Shown in pieces: positions 23,474 through 31,467 of a stretch of 55,200 bases of DNA; within the stretch, counting starts at the first letter, position 1, and each line of letters begins with the position of its first letter. Source of the DNA: an uncultured Prevotellaceae bacterium (GTDB lineage Bacteria; Bacteroidota; Bacteroidia; Bacteroidales; Bacteroidaceae); NCBI GenBank assembly GCA_946415705.1, contig CAMKTN010000015.1:1-55200 (forward strand). The letters run 5' to 3'. The position numbers were made by a program, and so were the translations under genes. Under the pieces are notes generated by a model. The model was not told the DNA's origin, ran no database searches, and was given only the letters and a program-made list of their open reading frames with translations.

Positions 23474-24811
23474 TTAGTTGACCTCGATGAGGACTTCGGA
23501 GAGGGTGGGGTGGATGTGCACCGTCTCGCGGAGTTGGCGCAGGGTGGCGCCGAGGGTGATGTAGGCGGTCACCTCCTGCACGAGGTCTGCGGCATGGGCA
23601 CCGAAGATGTGGGCGCTGAGGATGCGGCCCTCACCGGGTTCGGTGCACAGCTTCACCATGCCCTCTGTCTCATTCATCGCCAAAGCCTTGCCGTTGGCGC
23701 GGTAGAAGGATTTGTGACACTCATAGGGAGTGCCCTGTTCCTTCAGTTGGTCCTCGCTGGGGCCTACGCAGGCGGCTTCGGGCATGGTGAAGATGGCGGC
23801 GGGCATCACGTCGAAGCGGATATGATCCTCAATACCGAGGATGCGGTTCACGACGTGGTGACCTTGGTATTCAGCGGCATGAGCCAGCATCTGACGCCCG
23901 TTGACATCGCCGATGGCAAATAAAGACCCCTCCAAACCTCCCCGTAAGGGGAGGCTTTCTTTCCCCCCATCGCAGAGAACTCTGAAATGTTCATCTACGG
24001 GGATGGCACCATTGCGTTCTAGGGTGATGCCGAGGGCTTCGAGGTTCAAACCCTCGGTGCGGGGCTTGCGCCCCGTAGCCATCAGGACGACATCAGCCTC
24101 CACTGAGAGTTCCTTGCCTTTCTGCTCAAAGGTGACTGTCAGCCTCCCCTCGCCCATGGGAGAGGGGCTGGGGGTGAGACCTTTCACCCCAGCCCCCATA
24201 TAGAACGTTACACCCTGCTTCTCCATCTGTTTGCGCAGACGCTTGGCGATGTCGCTGTCAAGGGCGGGCAGACATTCCTTGAGGAACTCTATGACCGTTA
24301 CTTCAGACCCGAAGCGGTTGAAGACGCTGGCGAACTCCATACCGATGACTCCTGCACCAATAATGCAGAGGCGCTTGGGGAGGGTGTCGAGTTGGAGCAG
24401 ACCCGTGGAATCGACTACGTTTGAGCTGTCAATGCCAGGTACGGGGATGAGCTTGCTGTCGGAACCTGTGGCAATGATGATGTTAGCCCCTTTCCAAAGC
24501 TCCCCCGAGGAGGTCTCGATGGTATGGGCATCTACAAACTTCGCTTTCTCGCGTACCAATGTAATATTGGGATGCGAGAGCAAGGTCTCGATGCCACCGC
24601 GTAGCTGCTCCACTACTTGCGGCTGGCGCTCGATGGCTTCGGCAAAAGAGGTGGAATGCACGTATGTCTTCGTGGGGATGCAACCAACATTGAGGCAGGT
24701 GCCACCTACGTGTGCCGCCTCAAAGATGGTCACCTTGAGCCCGTGCTTAGCGGCGTGGAGGGCGGTTTTATAGCCGCCCGGGCCTGCGCCGATGATAAGG
24801 AGGTCTGTCAT
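23474..24811 (-). CDS. lpdA: Dihydrolipoyl dehydrogenase (445 aa)
   Basis: FAD enzyme that reoxidises dihydrolipoyl-GcvH with NAD+ (glycine cleavage L-protein). FAD site LLIIGAGPGGYKTA, redox disulfide GGTCLNVGCIPTK, NAD site IIGAGVIGMEFASVF, FAD motif LFAIGDVNGR and C-terminal dimer motif IHIHPTLSE are intact. The start ATG at 24811 overlaps the gcvPB stop as ATGA, excluding an ATG 6 codons upstream. Two Pro/Gly-rich inserts, LTPSPSPMGEG and SLPLRGGLEGS, are encoded by palindromic repeat elements and bracket the central part of the NAD domain. Last gene of the operon. Confidence 0.95.
   Translation of the reverse strand: MTDLLIIGAGPGGYKTALHAAKHGLKVTIFEAAHVGGTCLNVGCIPTKTYVHSTSFAEAIERQPQVVEQLRGGIETLLSHPNITLVREKAKFVDAHTIETSSGELWKGANIIIATGSDSKLIPVPGIDSSNVVDSTGLLQLDTLPKRLCIIGAGVIGMEFASVFNRFGSEVTVIEFLKECLPALDSDIAKRLRKQMEKQGVTFYMGAGVKGLTPSPSPMGEGRLTVTFEQKGKELSVEADVVLMATGRKPRTEGLNLEALGITLERNGAIPVDEHFRVLCDGGKESLPLRGGLEGSLFAIGDVNGRQMLAHAAEYQGHHVVNRILGIEDHIRFDVMPAAIFTMPEAACVGPSEDQLKEQGTPYECHKSFYRANGKALAMNETEGMVKLCTEPGEGRILSAHIFGAHAADLVQEVTAYITLGATLRQLRETVHIHPTLSEVLIEVN
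23924..23957 (+). repeat. REP-like element 1 (inside lpdA)
   Basis: AGACCCC edge, then stem CCTCCCC 23937-23943 with GGGGAGG 23948-23954. On the lpdA strand it encodes SLPLRGGLEGS. It pairs in inverted orientation with the copy at 24142-24181. Confidence 0.75.
24142..24181 (-). repeat. REP-like element 2 (inside lpdA)
   Basis: Stem 24146-24155 with 24158-24167 and outer edge GGGGGTGAGACC. On the lpdA strand it encodes LTPSPSPMGEG. Inverted partner of 23924-23957. Confidence 0.75.
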
Positions 24812-26379
24812 GCTTCTATGCTTTTCCAATACGTTGTTACGGGTTGCTTGGCGGCGAGCACATCATCGACACGTCCGATGGGCGTGTTGTGGGGAGCGCT
24901 CTTGACCAATTCGGGGTCGCTCTTGGCCTCGGCGGCGATGCGGTGCATCACGTCGATGAAGGCATCAATGGTCTCCTTGCTCTCATTCTCCGTCGGCTCG
25001 ATCATGAGGCTCTCATGGAAGAGGAGGGGGAAGTAGATGGTGGGAGCGTGGTAACCGTAGTCGAGGAGGCGCTTGGCGACATCCATCGTGGTCACGCCCG
25101 TGCTCTTATCTACGAGGCCGTCGAAGACCACTTCGTGCTTGCACAGGCCCTCGATGGGCAACAGGTAGTCGTCCTTCAGACTCTCCTTAATATAATTGGC
25201 ATTGAGGGTAGCCAGCGGACCGACCATCTTCACATTCTCGCGACCGAGGCTGAGGATGTAGGCATAGGCTTTGAGCATGACGCCGTAGTTGCCGAAGAAG
25301 GAGCCGATAGAAAGACCCTCTCCCCGCTCCCCCGTTAGGGGGAGAGCCTCGCTCCGCTCGTTGGCTGGCGCTGTAACAATGCGCAGCTCAGCCCCTCCCT
25401 GACGGGAGGGGTCGGGGGTGGGTCTAGTGACGCGTGGATAAGGCAGGAACTGTTCCAAGCCTTTGCGTACACCGACGGGACCGCTGCCGGGGCCACCACC
25501 ACCGTGAGGGGTGGAGAAAGTCTTGTGGAGGTTAATGTGCATGACGTCGAAGCCCATGTCGCCAGGACGGCATTCGCCGAGGAGGGCGTTGAGGTTCGCT
25601 CCGTCGTAGTACATCAGACCGCCTGCCTTGTGAACCATCTCAGTAATCTCCAGCACGCGCGGCTCGAAGATGCCGAGGGTGTTGGGGTTGGTCATCATCA
25701 TTGCTGCCACCTGATCACCCATCTCATCGAGGAGCTGACGCAGGTGATCGACATCGACGGTGCCGTCGGCGAGGCTCTTCACCTCGACAACCTCAAGGCC
25801 GCAGACTGCTGCAGAGGCAGGGTTGGTGCCGTGGGCGGAGTCGGGGATGAGGACCTTGGTTCGGGAGCCCTCGTGGGAGCCCTCGGGAGAACCCTCGGGA
25901 ACGGTAACAGATTCGTGATAGGCGCGGATGACCATCAGGCCAGTCAGCTCGCCGTGGGCACCAGCGCAGGGATTGAGGGTGAACTCGCTGAGGCCTGCCA
26001 GTTCTGCGAGGGACTGCTGGAGGTTGTAATAGACTTCCAGTGCGCCCTGACAAGTCTCGGCAGGCTGCAGGGGATGCAGGCCTGCGAAGGCCTTCATGGC
26101 GGCAATCTCCTCGTTGATGACGGGATTGTACTTCATCGTGCAGGAACCGAGGGGGTAGAAGCCGTCGTTGACGCCGAAGTTATTATGGCTGAGGTTGGTA
26201 TAGTGACGCACGACGGTCAGCTCGTCGCACTCCGGCAGACGGGCTGCCTCCTTGCGGCGCAGCGCCTCGGGCAGCTCGGCGGTGGTGTGCGTACGGTCGT
26301 AGTCCTGCGGCAGGGAGTAGCCCTTGCGACCTTTCTTTGAGAGTTCAAAGATGAGGTTTCCGTATAGTGTTCTGTTCAT
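24808..26379 (-). CDS. gcvPB: Glycine dehydrogenase (decarboxylating) subunit 2 (523 aa)
   Basis: PLP-binding half of the glycine cleavage P-protein; decarboxylates glycine and passes aminomethyl to lipoyl-GcvH. The PLP lysine motif INLHKTFSTPHGGGGPGSGP is intact, with DSAHGTNPASA and YDGANLNAL before it. It overlaps gcvPA by ATGA at the start and lpdA by ATGA at the end. Three inserts interrupt loops: TVPEGSPEGSHEGS, PTPDPSRQGG and ALPLTGERGEG. All are encoded by repeats and stay in frame, giving a protein longer than the usual ~480 residues. The catalytic parts are unaffected. Confidence 0.95.
   Translation of the reverse strand: MNRTLYGNLIFELSKKGRKGYSLPQDYDRTHTTAELPEALRRKEAARLPECDELTVVRHYTNLSHNNFGVNDGFYPLGSCTMKYNPVINEEIAAMKAFAGLHPLQPAETCQGALEVYYNLQQSLAELAGLSEFTLNPCAGAHGELTGLMVIRAYHESVTVPEGSPEGSHEGSRTKVLIPDSAHGTNPASAAVCGLEVVEVKSLADGTVDVDHLRQLLDEMGDQVAAMMMTNPNTLGIFEPRVLEITEMVHKAGGLMYYDGANLNALLGECRPGDMGFDVMHINLHKTFSTPHGGGGPGSGPVGVRKGLEQFLPYPRVTRPTPDPSRQGGAELRIVTAPANERSEALPLTGERGEGLSIGSFFGNYGVMLKAYAYILSLGRENVKMVGPLATLNANYIKESLKDDYLLPIEGLCKHEVVFDGLVDKSTGVTTMDVAKRLLDYGYHAPTIYFPLLFHESLMIEPTENESKETIDAFIDVMHRIAAEAKSDPELVKSAPHNTPIGRVDDVLAAKQPVTTYWKSIEA
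25313..25347 (+). repeat. REP-like element 3 (inside gcvPB)
   Basis: AGACCC edge, stem CTCCCCC 25327-25333 with GGGGGAG 25338-25344. It encodes ALPLTGERGEG on the gene strand. Inverted partner is 25388-25425. Confidence 0.8.
25388..25425 (-). repeat. REP-like element 4 (inside gcvPB)
   Basis: Stem CCCCTCCC 25392-25399 with GGGAGGGG 25404-25411, outer edge GGGGGTGGGTCT. It encodes PTPDPSRQGG on the gene strand. Confidence 0.85.
25859..25905 (-). repeat. TVPEGS-coding repeat in gcvPB
   Basis: On the gene strand it begins ACCGTTCCCGAGGGTTCT and continues with repeated CCCGAGGGC units, encoding TVPEGSPEGSHEGS in the loop before TKVLIPDSAHGT. Related copies are in gcvPA and gcvT. Confidence 0.8.
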
Positions 26380-27863
26380 GCGCGTGCCTCCTCTTCTTTA
26401 TGTTCCTTGATGATTTCTACTAATTCGTCAATCTCTTCGGGTGTGCGCTGCTCGGTGACGGCGAGCATGAGGGTGTGGGAACCTTCGGAAGGGCCCTCGG
26501 GAGCGCTCGGCCCAACGGGACGCTTCACACTTGAAGAACCCTCGGGAACGGTATCTACTTTCACGCCGGCGAGATAGCCGCACTCGGTGGCTTCGGTCAG
26601 GAGGGCATCGAGGTCGCCGTCGTAGTCGAGGCAGAACTCGTTGAAGAAGGGTTGGCCGGGGAAGGTGTCCTTGAACTTGCCCGTGGCAAGGAGCTTGTCG
26701 CGGAGGCTGTGGGCTCCGGCATAGGACATCTCAGCCACCTCGCGCAGACCTTCCTTGCCCATGATGGAGAGGTAGATGGTCACGTAGAGTGCCATGAGAC
26801 TCTGGTTGGAACAGATATTAGAGGTCGCCTTCTGGCGACGAATGTGCTGTTCGCGCGCTTGGAGCGTCAGCACGAAAGCACGCTGGCCGCGGTTGTCGAG
26901 GGTCTGCCCCACGATACGGCCGGGCAGCTTACGCATCAGCTTCTCGGTGCAGGCCATGAAGCCTACACCGGGGCCACCGAAGGTCATGGGAATACCGAGG
27001 CTCTGGCCTTCGCCGACAGCCACGTCAGCCCCCCACTCACCCGGTGTCTTCAGGATGGCGAGGTCGCTGGGGTTGGCATTGACGACGAAGATGCCCTTCT
27101 GCTCATGCACGGCGTCGGCGATGCCAGTGTAGTCTTCCACGATGCCATAGTAGTTGGGCTGCTGCACGATGACACCAGCCACGCCGCCTTCTGCCAGCTC
27201 CTTGTCGAGCGCTTCGCGGTCGAGGGTGCCGTTCTTGGCGGGGATGAGTTGGAGGGGCACACCGTGGAAGTGAGCGTAGGTATCGACGACGCGTCGCACC
27301 TTCGGGTCGAGGGTCTCGCTGATGAGCACGCGCGTAGCCTTCTTGGCATTGCCCCAAGCCATCATCATGGCCTCGGCAGTGGCGGTGGCTCCGTCGTACA
27401 TCGAAGCGTTCGAGATGTCCATGCCCGTGAGCTCAGCAATCATGGACTGGTACTCAAAGATGTAATGGAGCGTGCCCTGCGAGATCTCAGCTTGATAAGG
27501 TGTGTAGGAGGTCAGGAACTCCGAGCGCTCAATGATGTTCTGTACGACGCTGGGGGCGTAGTGGTCATAGCACCCGGCACCGGCGAAGCAGATGAGCTGC
27601 TGTGCGTTCAGCGGATGCGTCAGTTGCTCGAAGAAGAGGCGCAGGTCAGTCTCGGACAAGGCATCGGGCAGGTTGTACTCGCGCTTGAAACGCGCAGCCT
27701 CCGGCACATCGGCGAAGAGATCGTGAACACTCTTCACTCCCGTTGCCTTCAGCATCTCCTGCAGGTCCTCTTCGGTATGGGGAAAGTATTTAAATGCAGA
27801 CCCTCCCCCCTGCCCCTCCCTTGTAGGGAGGGGAGTAGATAGTTTTTGACTGGGTGTACTCAT
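26376..27863 (-). CDS. gcvPA: Glycine dehydrogenase (decarboxylating) subunit 1 (495 aa)
   Basis: The other half of the two-subunit P-protein. Family text includes KYFPHTEEDLQEML, CFAGAGCYDHYAPSV, SFLTSYTPYQAEISQG-type ERSEFLTSYTPYQAE, and SNICSNQSLMAL. The usual protein starts at FKYFPHTEED; here it is preceded by MSTPSQKLSTPLPTREGQGGGSA, most of it encoded by a palindromic element, and the native start Met is replaced by Ala. A second insert, TVPEGS...APEGPSEGS, lies before HTLMLAVTE near the C-terminus. It overlaps gcvPB by 4 bp and is second to third in the operon after gcvH. Confidence 0.95.
   Translation of the reverse strand: MSTPSQKLSTPLPTREGQGGGSAFKYFPHTEEDLQEMLKATGVKSVHDLFADVPEAARFKREYNLPDALSETDLRLFFEQLTHPLNAQQLICFAGAGCYDHYAPSVVQNIIERSEFLTSYTPYQAEISQGTLHYIFEYQSMIAELTGMDISNASMYDGATATAEAMMMAWGNAKKATRVLISETLDPKVRRVVDTYAHFHGVPLQLIPAKNGTLDREALDKELAEGGVAGVIVQQPNYYGIVEDYTGIADAVHEQKGIFVVNANPSDLAILKTPGEWGADVAVGEGQSLGIPMTFGGPGVGFMACTEKLMRKLPGRIVGQTLDNRGQRAFVLTLQAREQHIRRQKATSNICSNQSLMALYVTIYLSIMGKEGLREVAEMSYAGAHSLRDKLLATGKFKDTFPGQPFFNEFCLDYDGDLDALLTEATECGYLAGVKVDTVPEGSSSVKRPVGPSAPEGPSEGSHTLMLAVTEQRTPEEIDELVEIIKEHKEEEARA
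26477..26552 (-). repeat. TVPEGS-coding repeat in gcvPA
   Basis: Gene-strand text starts ACCGTTCCCGAGGGTTCT, as in gcvPB, has a unique middle, and ends with GCTCCCGAGGGCCCTTCC. It encodes TVPEGS, then a spacer, then APEGPSEGS. Confidence 0.7.
27798..27836 (+). repeat. REP-like element 5 (start of gcvPA)
   Basis: AGACCC edge, 9-bp stem 27813-27821 with 27825-27833, trailing GAGTAGAT. On the gene strand it encodes STPLPTREGQGGGS at the N-terminus of GcvPA. Confidence 0.85.
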
Positions 27864-27892
27864 AAAAGAATACTGTTTTTAAAAGGTAACCA

Positions 27893-27927
27893 CTCCCTCC
27901 CTACAAGGGAGGGTGAGGGGTGGGTCT
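27893..27927 (-). repeat. REP-like element 6 (gcvH-gcvPA spacer)
   Basis: 8-bp stem 27895-27902 with 27906-27913, outer edge GAGGGGTGGGTCT, ending 3 bp from the gcvH stop. Inverted partner of 27798-27836; the gcvPA start codon lies between the two. Confidence 0.85.
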
Positions 27928-27929
27928 TC

Positions 27930-28307
27930 TTACTCACAATGCTTCTTGTAGGCCTCGACGTCCATGAGGTTGTCGAGCTCTGAGGGGTCGGAGAGCTGGA
28001 CTTTGATGATCCAGTTGGCGAAAGCGTCCTTGTTGAGGAGTTCGGGTTCGTCATCCAGGGACTCGTTGATCTCCACGACGGTGCCGCTGACGGGTGCGAT
28101 GAGGTCGCTGGCGGCCTTGACGCTCTCTACGGCGCCAAACTCCTCGCCTGCGGTGACTTCGTCATCCACCTCGGGCATATCGACATACACGACATTCCCC
28201 AGCGCGTGCTGAGCATAGTCAGAAATACCAATGTAACCATATTCGCCTTCTACGCGAACGTACTCGTGTGACTCACTGTAGTAGAGTCCTGATTCAAAGT
28301 TTGCCAT
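27930..28307 (-). CDS. gcvH: Glycine cleavage system H protein (125 aa)
   Basis: Lipoyl carrier that shuttles the aminomethyl group between P-, T- and L-proteins. The lipoyl lysine is Lys64 in GAVESVKAASDL; HEYVRVEGEYGYIGISDYAQ, VVYVDMPEVDDEV and PVSGTVVEIN are typical. Length is normal and it carries no insert, unlike its operon partners. It is flanked on both sides by pairs of palindromic elements. Confidence 0.96.
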   Translation of the reverse strand: MANFESGLYYSESHEYVRVEGEYGYIGISDYAQHALGNVVYVDMPEVDDEVTAGEEFGAVESVKAASDLIAPVSGTVVEINESLDDEPELLNKDAFANWIIKVQLSDPSELDNLMDVEAYKKHCE

Positions 28308-28314
28308 AAGTAAC

Positions 28315-28350
28315 GGACCCCCTCCCCGCTCCCCCTTGTAGGGGGAGAGT
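28315..28350 (+). repeat. REP-like element 7 (gcvT-gcvH spacer)
   Basis: GGACCC edge, 8-bp stem 28329-28336 with 28340-28347, trailing GAGTAGAAT. Inverted partner is 28449-28484; both lie in the spacer. Confidence 0.85.
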
Positions 28351-28448
28351 AGAATGTATTTGAGCGGCAGAGGTTATAGGGTCATTCTTTAAGATATTAT
28401 TAATGTTTATGAAATGCAAAGGATAATAATGTTGACTACCCGCAGGTT

Positions 28449-28484
28449 CTCCCCTCCCTCACGGGAGGGGCAGGGGGTGGGTCT
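28449..28484 (-). repeat. REP-like element 8 (after gcvT)
   Basis: Stem CCCCTCCC 28451-28458 with GGGAGGGG 28463-28470, outer edge GGGGGTGGGTCT touching the gcvT stop codon (28485-28487). Confidence 0.85.
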
Positions 28485-29588
28485 TTATTTCTTATAACTC
28501 TTATTATAGAATTGCTTCTTCACCACCATGCCGGGGAAGGTCTTCTTGCGAATCTGAACGGCGAGAGGAGTGCCAAGCTTGGCATATTCAGCCTTGACGA
28601 GGGCCATGCAGACGCTCTTATCGACGCTGAGACAGTGGTAGCCGGTGGTCACTTCGCCAATGGGCTCGCCTTCGGGGGTGAGGACGGGGTAGCCGTGACG
28701 GGGGATGGCCTTGTCGGCGAGCTCTATGCCTACGAGCTTCCGTGCCACGCCGTTGGCTTTCTGGTCGGCGAGGGCTTCCTTGCCGACGAACTCAGCCTTG
28801 TCGAGCTTGACGAAGATGCCCAGCCCTGCCATGATGGGGCTGATGTCGGCTGAGAGCTCGTCGCCATAGAGCGGCAGACCGACCTCGAAGCGCAGTGTGT
28901 CGCGACAGCCGAGGCCGCAGGGCTTGCAGCGCCCGCTTTCGATGAGCTTGTCCCAGGCTTTTTGGATGAACTCGTGGGAACCGTAGATCTCGAATCCGTC
29001 CTCGCCGGTGTAGCCGGTGCGGGAGATGATAATGGGGCCCTCGGGAGAATCCTCGGGAACGGTAAGGGGCTTGGCCGTGTAGAACTTCAGTTCTGCGCAG
29101 GGGAGGCCGAGGACTTCCTCGACGACGGCTTCGGCTTCGGGACCTTGCACGGCGAGCTGGCCATAGTAGTCGCTCTGGTGTTCGAAGTGGATGTTGAAGC
29201 CAGGCATTTGTTCCTGCATCCACGCCACATCCTTATCGATGTTGGCCGCGTTGATGACGAGGAAGAAGTCGTTGTCGCCCATTTTATAGACGAGCAGGTC
29301 ATCGACCGTGCCGCCGTTGGGGTAGCACATCATCCCATAGTAGATTTGTCCGACGGGCGCATTGGTGACATCATTGGTGAAGATGTGCTGCACGTAGCGC
29401 TCTGCATCGGGCCCTGTGATGCGCACTTCGCCCATGTGCGAGACATCGAAGACACCGCAGTGCTGGCGCACGGCGTTGTGCTCATCGGTGATGTTCGAGT
29501 ACTGAATGGGCATGATGAATCCGCCGAAGGGCGACATCAGTGCGCCGAGTGCCACGTGGCGGTCATAAAGGCAGGTTTTCTTTTCCAT
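28485..29588 (-). CDS. gcvT: Aminomethyltransferase GcvT (367 aa)
   Basis: T-protein: transfers the methylene group from aminomethyl-lipoyl-GcvH to tetrahydrofolate and releases ammonia. Typical text: [46 protein letters not shown] and [18 protein letters not shown], with the catalytic aspartate of [11 protein letters not shown] region present. The start ATG at 29588 ([16 protein letters not shown]) lies inside the end of lplA, a 52-bp overlap; the open frame extends 28 codons upstream without family similarity. An insert [10 protein letters not shown] precedes [13 protein letters not shown] and is encoded by the TVPEGS repeat. Confidence 0.95.
   Translation of the reverse strand: MEKKTCLYDRHVALGALMSPFGGFIMPIQYSNITDEHNAVRQHCGVFDVSHMGEVRITGPDAERYVQHIFTNDVTNAPVGQIYYGMMCYPNGGTVDDLLVYKMGDNDFFLVINAANIDKDVAWMQEQMPGFNIHFEHQSDYYGQLAVQGPEAEAVVEEVLGLPCAELKFYTAKPLTVPEDSPEGPIIISRTGYTGEDGFEIYGSHEFIQKAWDKLIESGRCKPCGLGCRDTLRFEVGLPLYGDELSADISPIMAGLGIFVKLDKAEFVGKEALADQKANGVARKLVGIELADKAIPRHGYPVLTPEGEPIGEVTTGYHCLSVDKSVCMALVKAEYAKLGTPLAVQIRKKTFPGMVVKKQFYNKSYKK
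29035..29063 (-). repeat. TVPEGS-coding repeat in gcvT
   Basis: Gene-strand text ACCGTTCCCGAGGATTCT then CCCGAGGGC, differing from the gcvPB copy at one base over 27. It encodes [10 protein letters not shown]. Confidence 0.8.
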
Positions 29589-30286
29589 ATAAATTCTGGG
29601 TTTAGGTATTCTTTTTCTATATTCGTGATGGCTTCTTCGTCTATACGTGTGAGCTGAAACGACAGGTCGCATAAGCTCTCGCGAATATACGTTTTGAACT
29701 GTTCGATTGTAAGGTCGGTGTGCTCTTTCAGGAGGGTGATGCGCTGGCGCACGCTCTGCACACCGTGTTTGTCAAGCTTAGTCTGGGGTGGGGTGATGGC
29801 GTGGAGCATGTGCTCCATATCGGTGTCAAAGAGCAGGGTGCCATGTACGATGCTGTGGCCTGGAATGTGGTAAAAGGCGTTTCCTGATACCTTGCGGCCG
29901 TCGATGAGTACGTCGTTGTTCTGTGTGGAGGTGGCGGGGAGACCGAGGTCGTGTAGCATATGGCACACCATCTCCATATAACGAGCAAAAGTGGTTTGAA
30001 CCTCGTCGGAGCGCGTGATGTAGCTCATCATTACATTTGAGCGGTCGGCATAGACGCAGCCCCCGCCGCTCTTACGGCGATAGAACTCAATGCCGTGTTC
30101 ACGGCAATAGGGGATGTTGACTTCGTTTTCGATGATTTGGTTGCGCCCGAAGATGACGCTGGGCGGAACCTGCCATAGGAAGAAAAGGTCATCGGCTTCA
30201 TTGTGATGACGCGCCACATACTCCTCCATCGCCAGATAGAAGCTAAGGCGGTGGCTTTCAGCATTTGGTAAAGTGACGTTGGTCAT
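29537..30286 (-). CDS. lplA: Lipoate-protein ligase A (249 aa)
   Basis: Attaches lipoate (or octanoate-derived lipoyl) to carrier proteins; here the obvious target is GcvH, encoded two genes downstream. The LplA/BPL fold motifs are FFLWQVPPSVIFGRNQ, RRKSGGGCVYAD (substrate-binding RRxSGGGxVY) and DVLIDGRKVSGNA with the catalytic lysine, then HGTLLFDTDM. It is the first gene of the glycine cleavage operon, behind a TACATTTG element. The C-terminus overlaps gcvT by 52 bp. The C-terminal accessory domain is short. Confidence 0.92.
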   Translation of the reverse strand: MTNVTLPNAESHRLSFYLAMEEYVARHHNEADDLFFLWQVPPSVIFGRNQIIENEVNIPYCREHGIEFYRRKSGGGCVYADRSNVMMSYITRSDEVQTTFARYMEMVCHMLHDLGLPATSTQNNDVLIDGRKVSGNAFYHIPGHSIVHGTLLFDTDMEHMLHAITPPQTKLDKHGVQSVRQRITLLKEHTDLTIEQFKTYIRESLCDLSFQLTRIDEEAITNIEKEYLNPEFIWKRKPAFMTATWHSAH

Positions 30287-30338
30287 GTAAAGAGGTCGGT
30301 TTTCTGGCTTTTTCAGCCATGTTGGGCTTTCTTTGCCG

Positions 30339-30346
30339 CAAATGTA
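30339..30346 (-). promoter_or_regulatory. -7 element TACATTTG of the glycine cleavage operon
   Basis: TAnnTTTG match with a TTG 20 bp upstream at the -33 position; 52 nt before the lplA ATG. Confidence 0.6.
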
Positions 30347-30407
30347 CCCTTTTTATTTTCAGCCCGCAAGTTTTTTACAAAGAATTAACGCAACTCTTCG
30401 TTTATTG

Positions 30408-31451
30408 TTATTGCAAAAGAGTAATTTCGCCACACAAAGACTGGTTCATCTTCTCACGGATAACGCCGATGTCGGTGGTATGGCCCAGTAAATGCATGAG
30501 CTTTGCGATGGCACATTCCACGGTGCCGTCGTAGCCCGAGATGACACCAACGTTCTTCAACAGGAATCCTCCGCTGTAGCGTGCCATCTCTACGGGGCCT
30601 GCCGCACATTGGGTGATGTTGATGATGACGATGCCGCGTTCGGTGGCTTCCGACAAGGCCTGCATGAGCCACGGTTGCTGTGGTGCGTTACCACTGCCAT
30701 AGCTACGCATCACGATGCCGCGTAGATGCGGCGCTTCTAACAGGTGGCGCACTGTCTGCTCTTGAATGCCGGGAAACAGCGTGAACACCACCACATTGGC
30801 ATCCATCGCGAAATGGGGCGTCATCGGTTTCGCGTAATCTGGATGCAAGATCACATCATCATGGTAAACGATATTGACGCCAGCATCGGCCAGATGCGGG
30901 AAGTTGAAGCTGTCGAAGGCATTGAAGCCCTCGCTATTGATTTTGGTAGAACGGTTCCCGCGTAAGAGCTTGCCGCTAAAGTAGATGCACACTTCTGGTA
31001 CGCGTGGTGTGCCGTCGGAATTGTGAGCTGCGGCAATCTCGATGCTCGTAATCAGGTTCTCCTTGCCATCTGTGCGTAGCTGGTTGATGGGGAGCTGTGA
31101 ACCGGTGAGGATGACGGGTTTCGTGAGATTCTCAAGCATGAAAGAGAGTGCCGAGGCGGTGAAGGCCATGGTGTCCGTGCCGTGTAGGATGACAAAACCA
31201 TCATAGCGGTCGTAGTGTCCCACGATAATCTCTACAATCCGTCGCCATAGCAAGGGATTCATGTCGCTGCTGTCGATGGGCTCCGGAAACTGATATACGT
31301 CGATGGCCACGGGGATTGCGGCGAGCTCTGGCATACTCTTGACAAGATGGTTGAAATCCAAAGGCTCCAATGCACTCGTCTGTGGGTTCAGGCCCATGCC
31401 GATGGTGCCCCCTGTGTAGATGAGAAGAACTTTGTTCAATTCGTCTTTCAT
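30408..31451 (-). CDS. ansA: Type I L-asparaginase (347 aa)
   Basis: Cytosolic asparaginase hydrolysing asparagine to aspartate and ammonia. No signal peptide. The two catalytic threonine motifs are IYTGGTIGMG at the N-terminus and VILHGTDTMAFTASAL near residue 95, with TGSQLPINQLRTDG following. The C-terminal domain includes MRSYGSGNAP. It starts 16 bp after the stop of the large secreted protein gene, so the two probably share a message, and no promoter is seen in between. Confidence 0.93.
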   Translation of the reverse strand: MKDELNKVLLIYTGGTIGMGLNPQTSALEPLDFNHLVKSMPELAAIPVAIDVYQFPEPIDSSDMNPLLWRRIVEIIVGHYDRYDGFVILHGTDTMAFTASALSFMLENLTKPVILTGSQLPINQLRTDGKENLITSIEIAAAHNSDGTPRVPEVCIYFSGKLLRGNRSTKINSEGFNAFDSFNFPHLADAGVNIVYHDDVILHPDYAKPMTPHFAMDANVVVFTLFPGIQEQTVRHLLEAPHLRGIVMRSYGSGNAPQQPWLMQALSEATERGIVIINITQCAAGPVEMARYSGGFLLKNVGVISGYDGTVECAIAKLMHLLGHTTDIGVIREKMNQSLCGEITLLQ

Positions 31452-31467
31452 CGCATGTCATTCCTGG

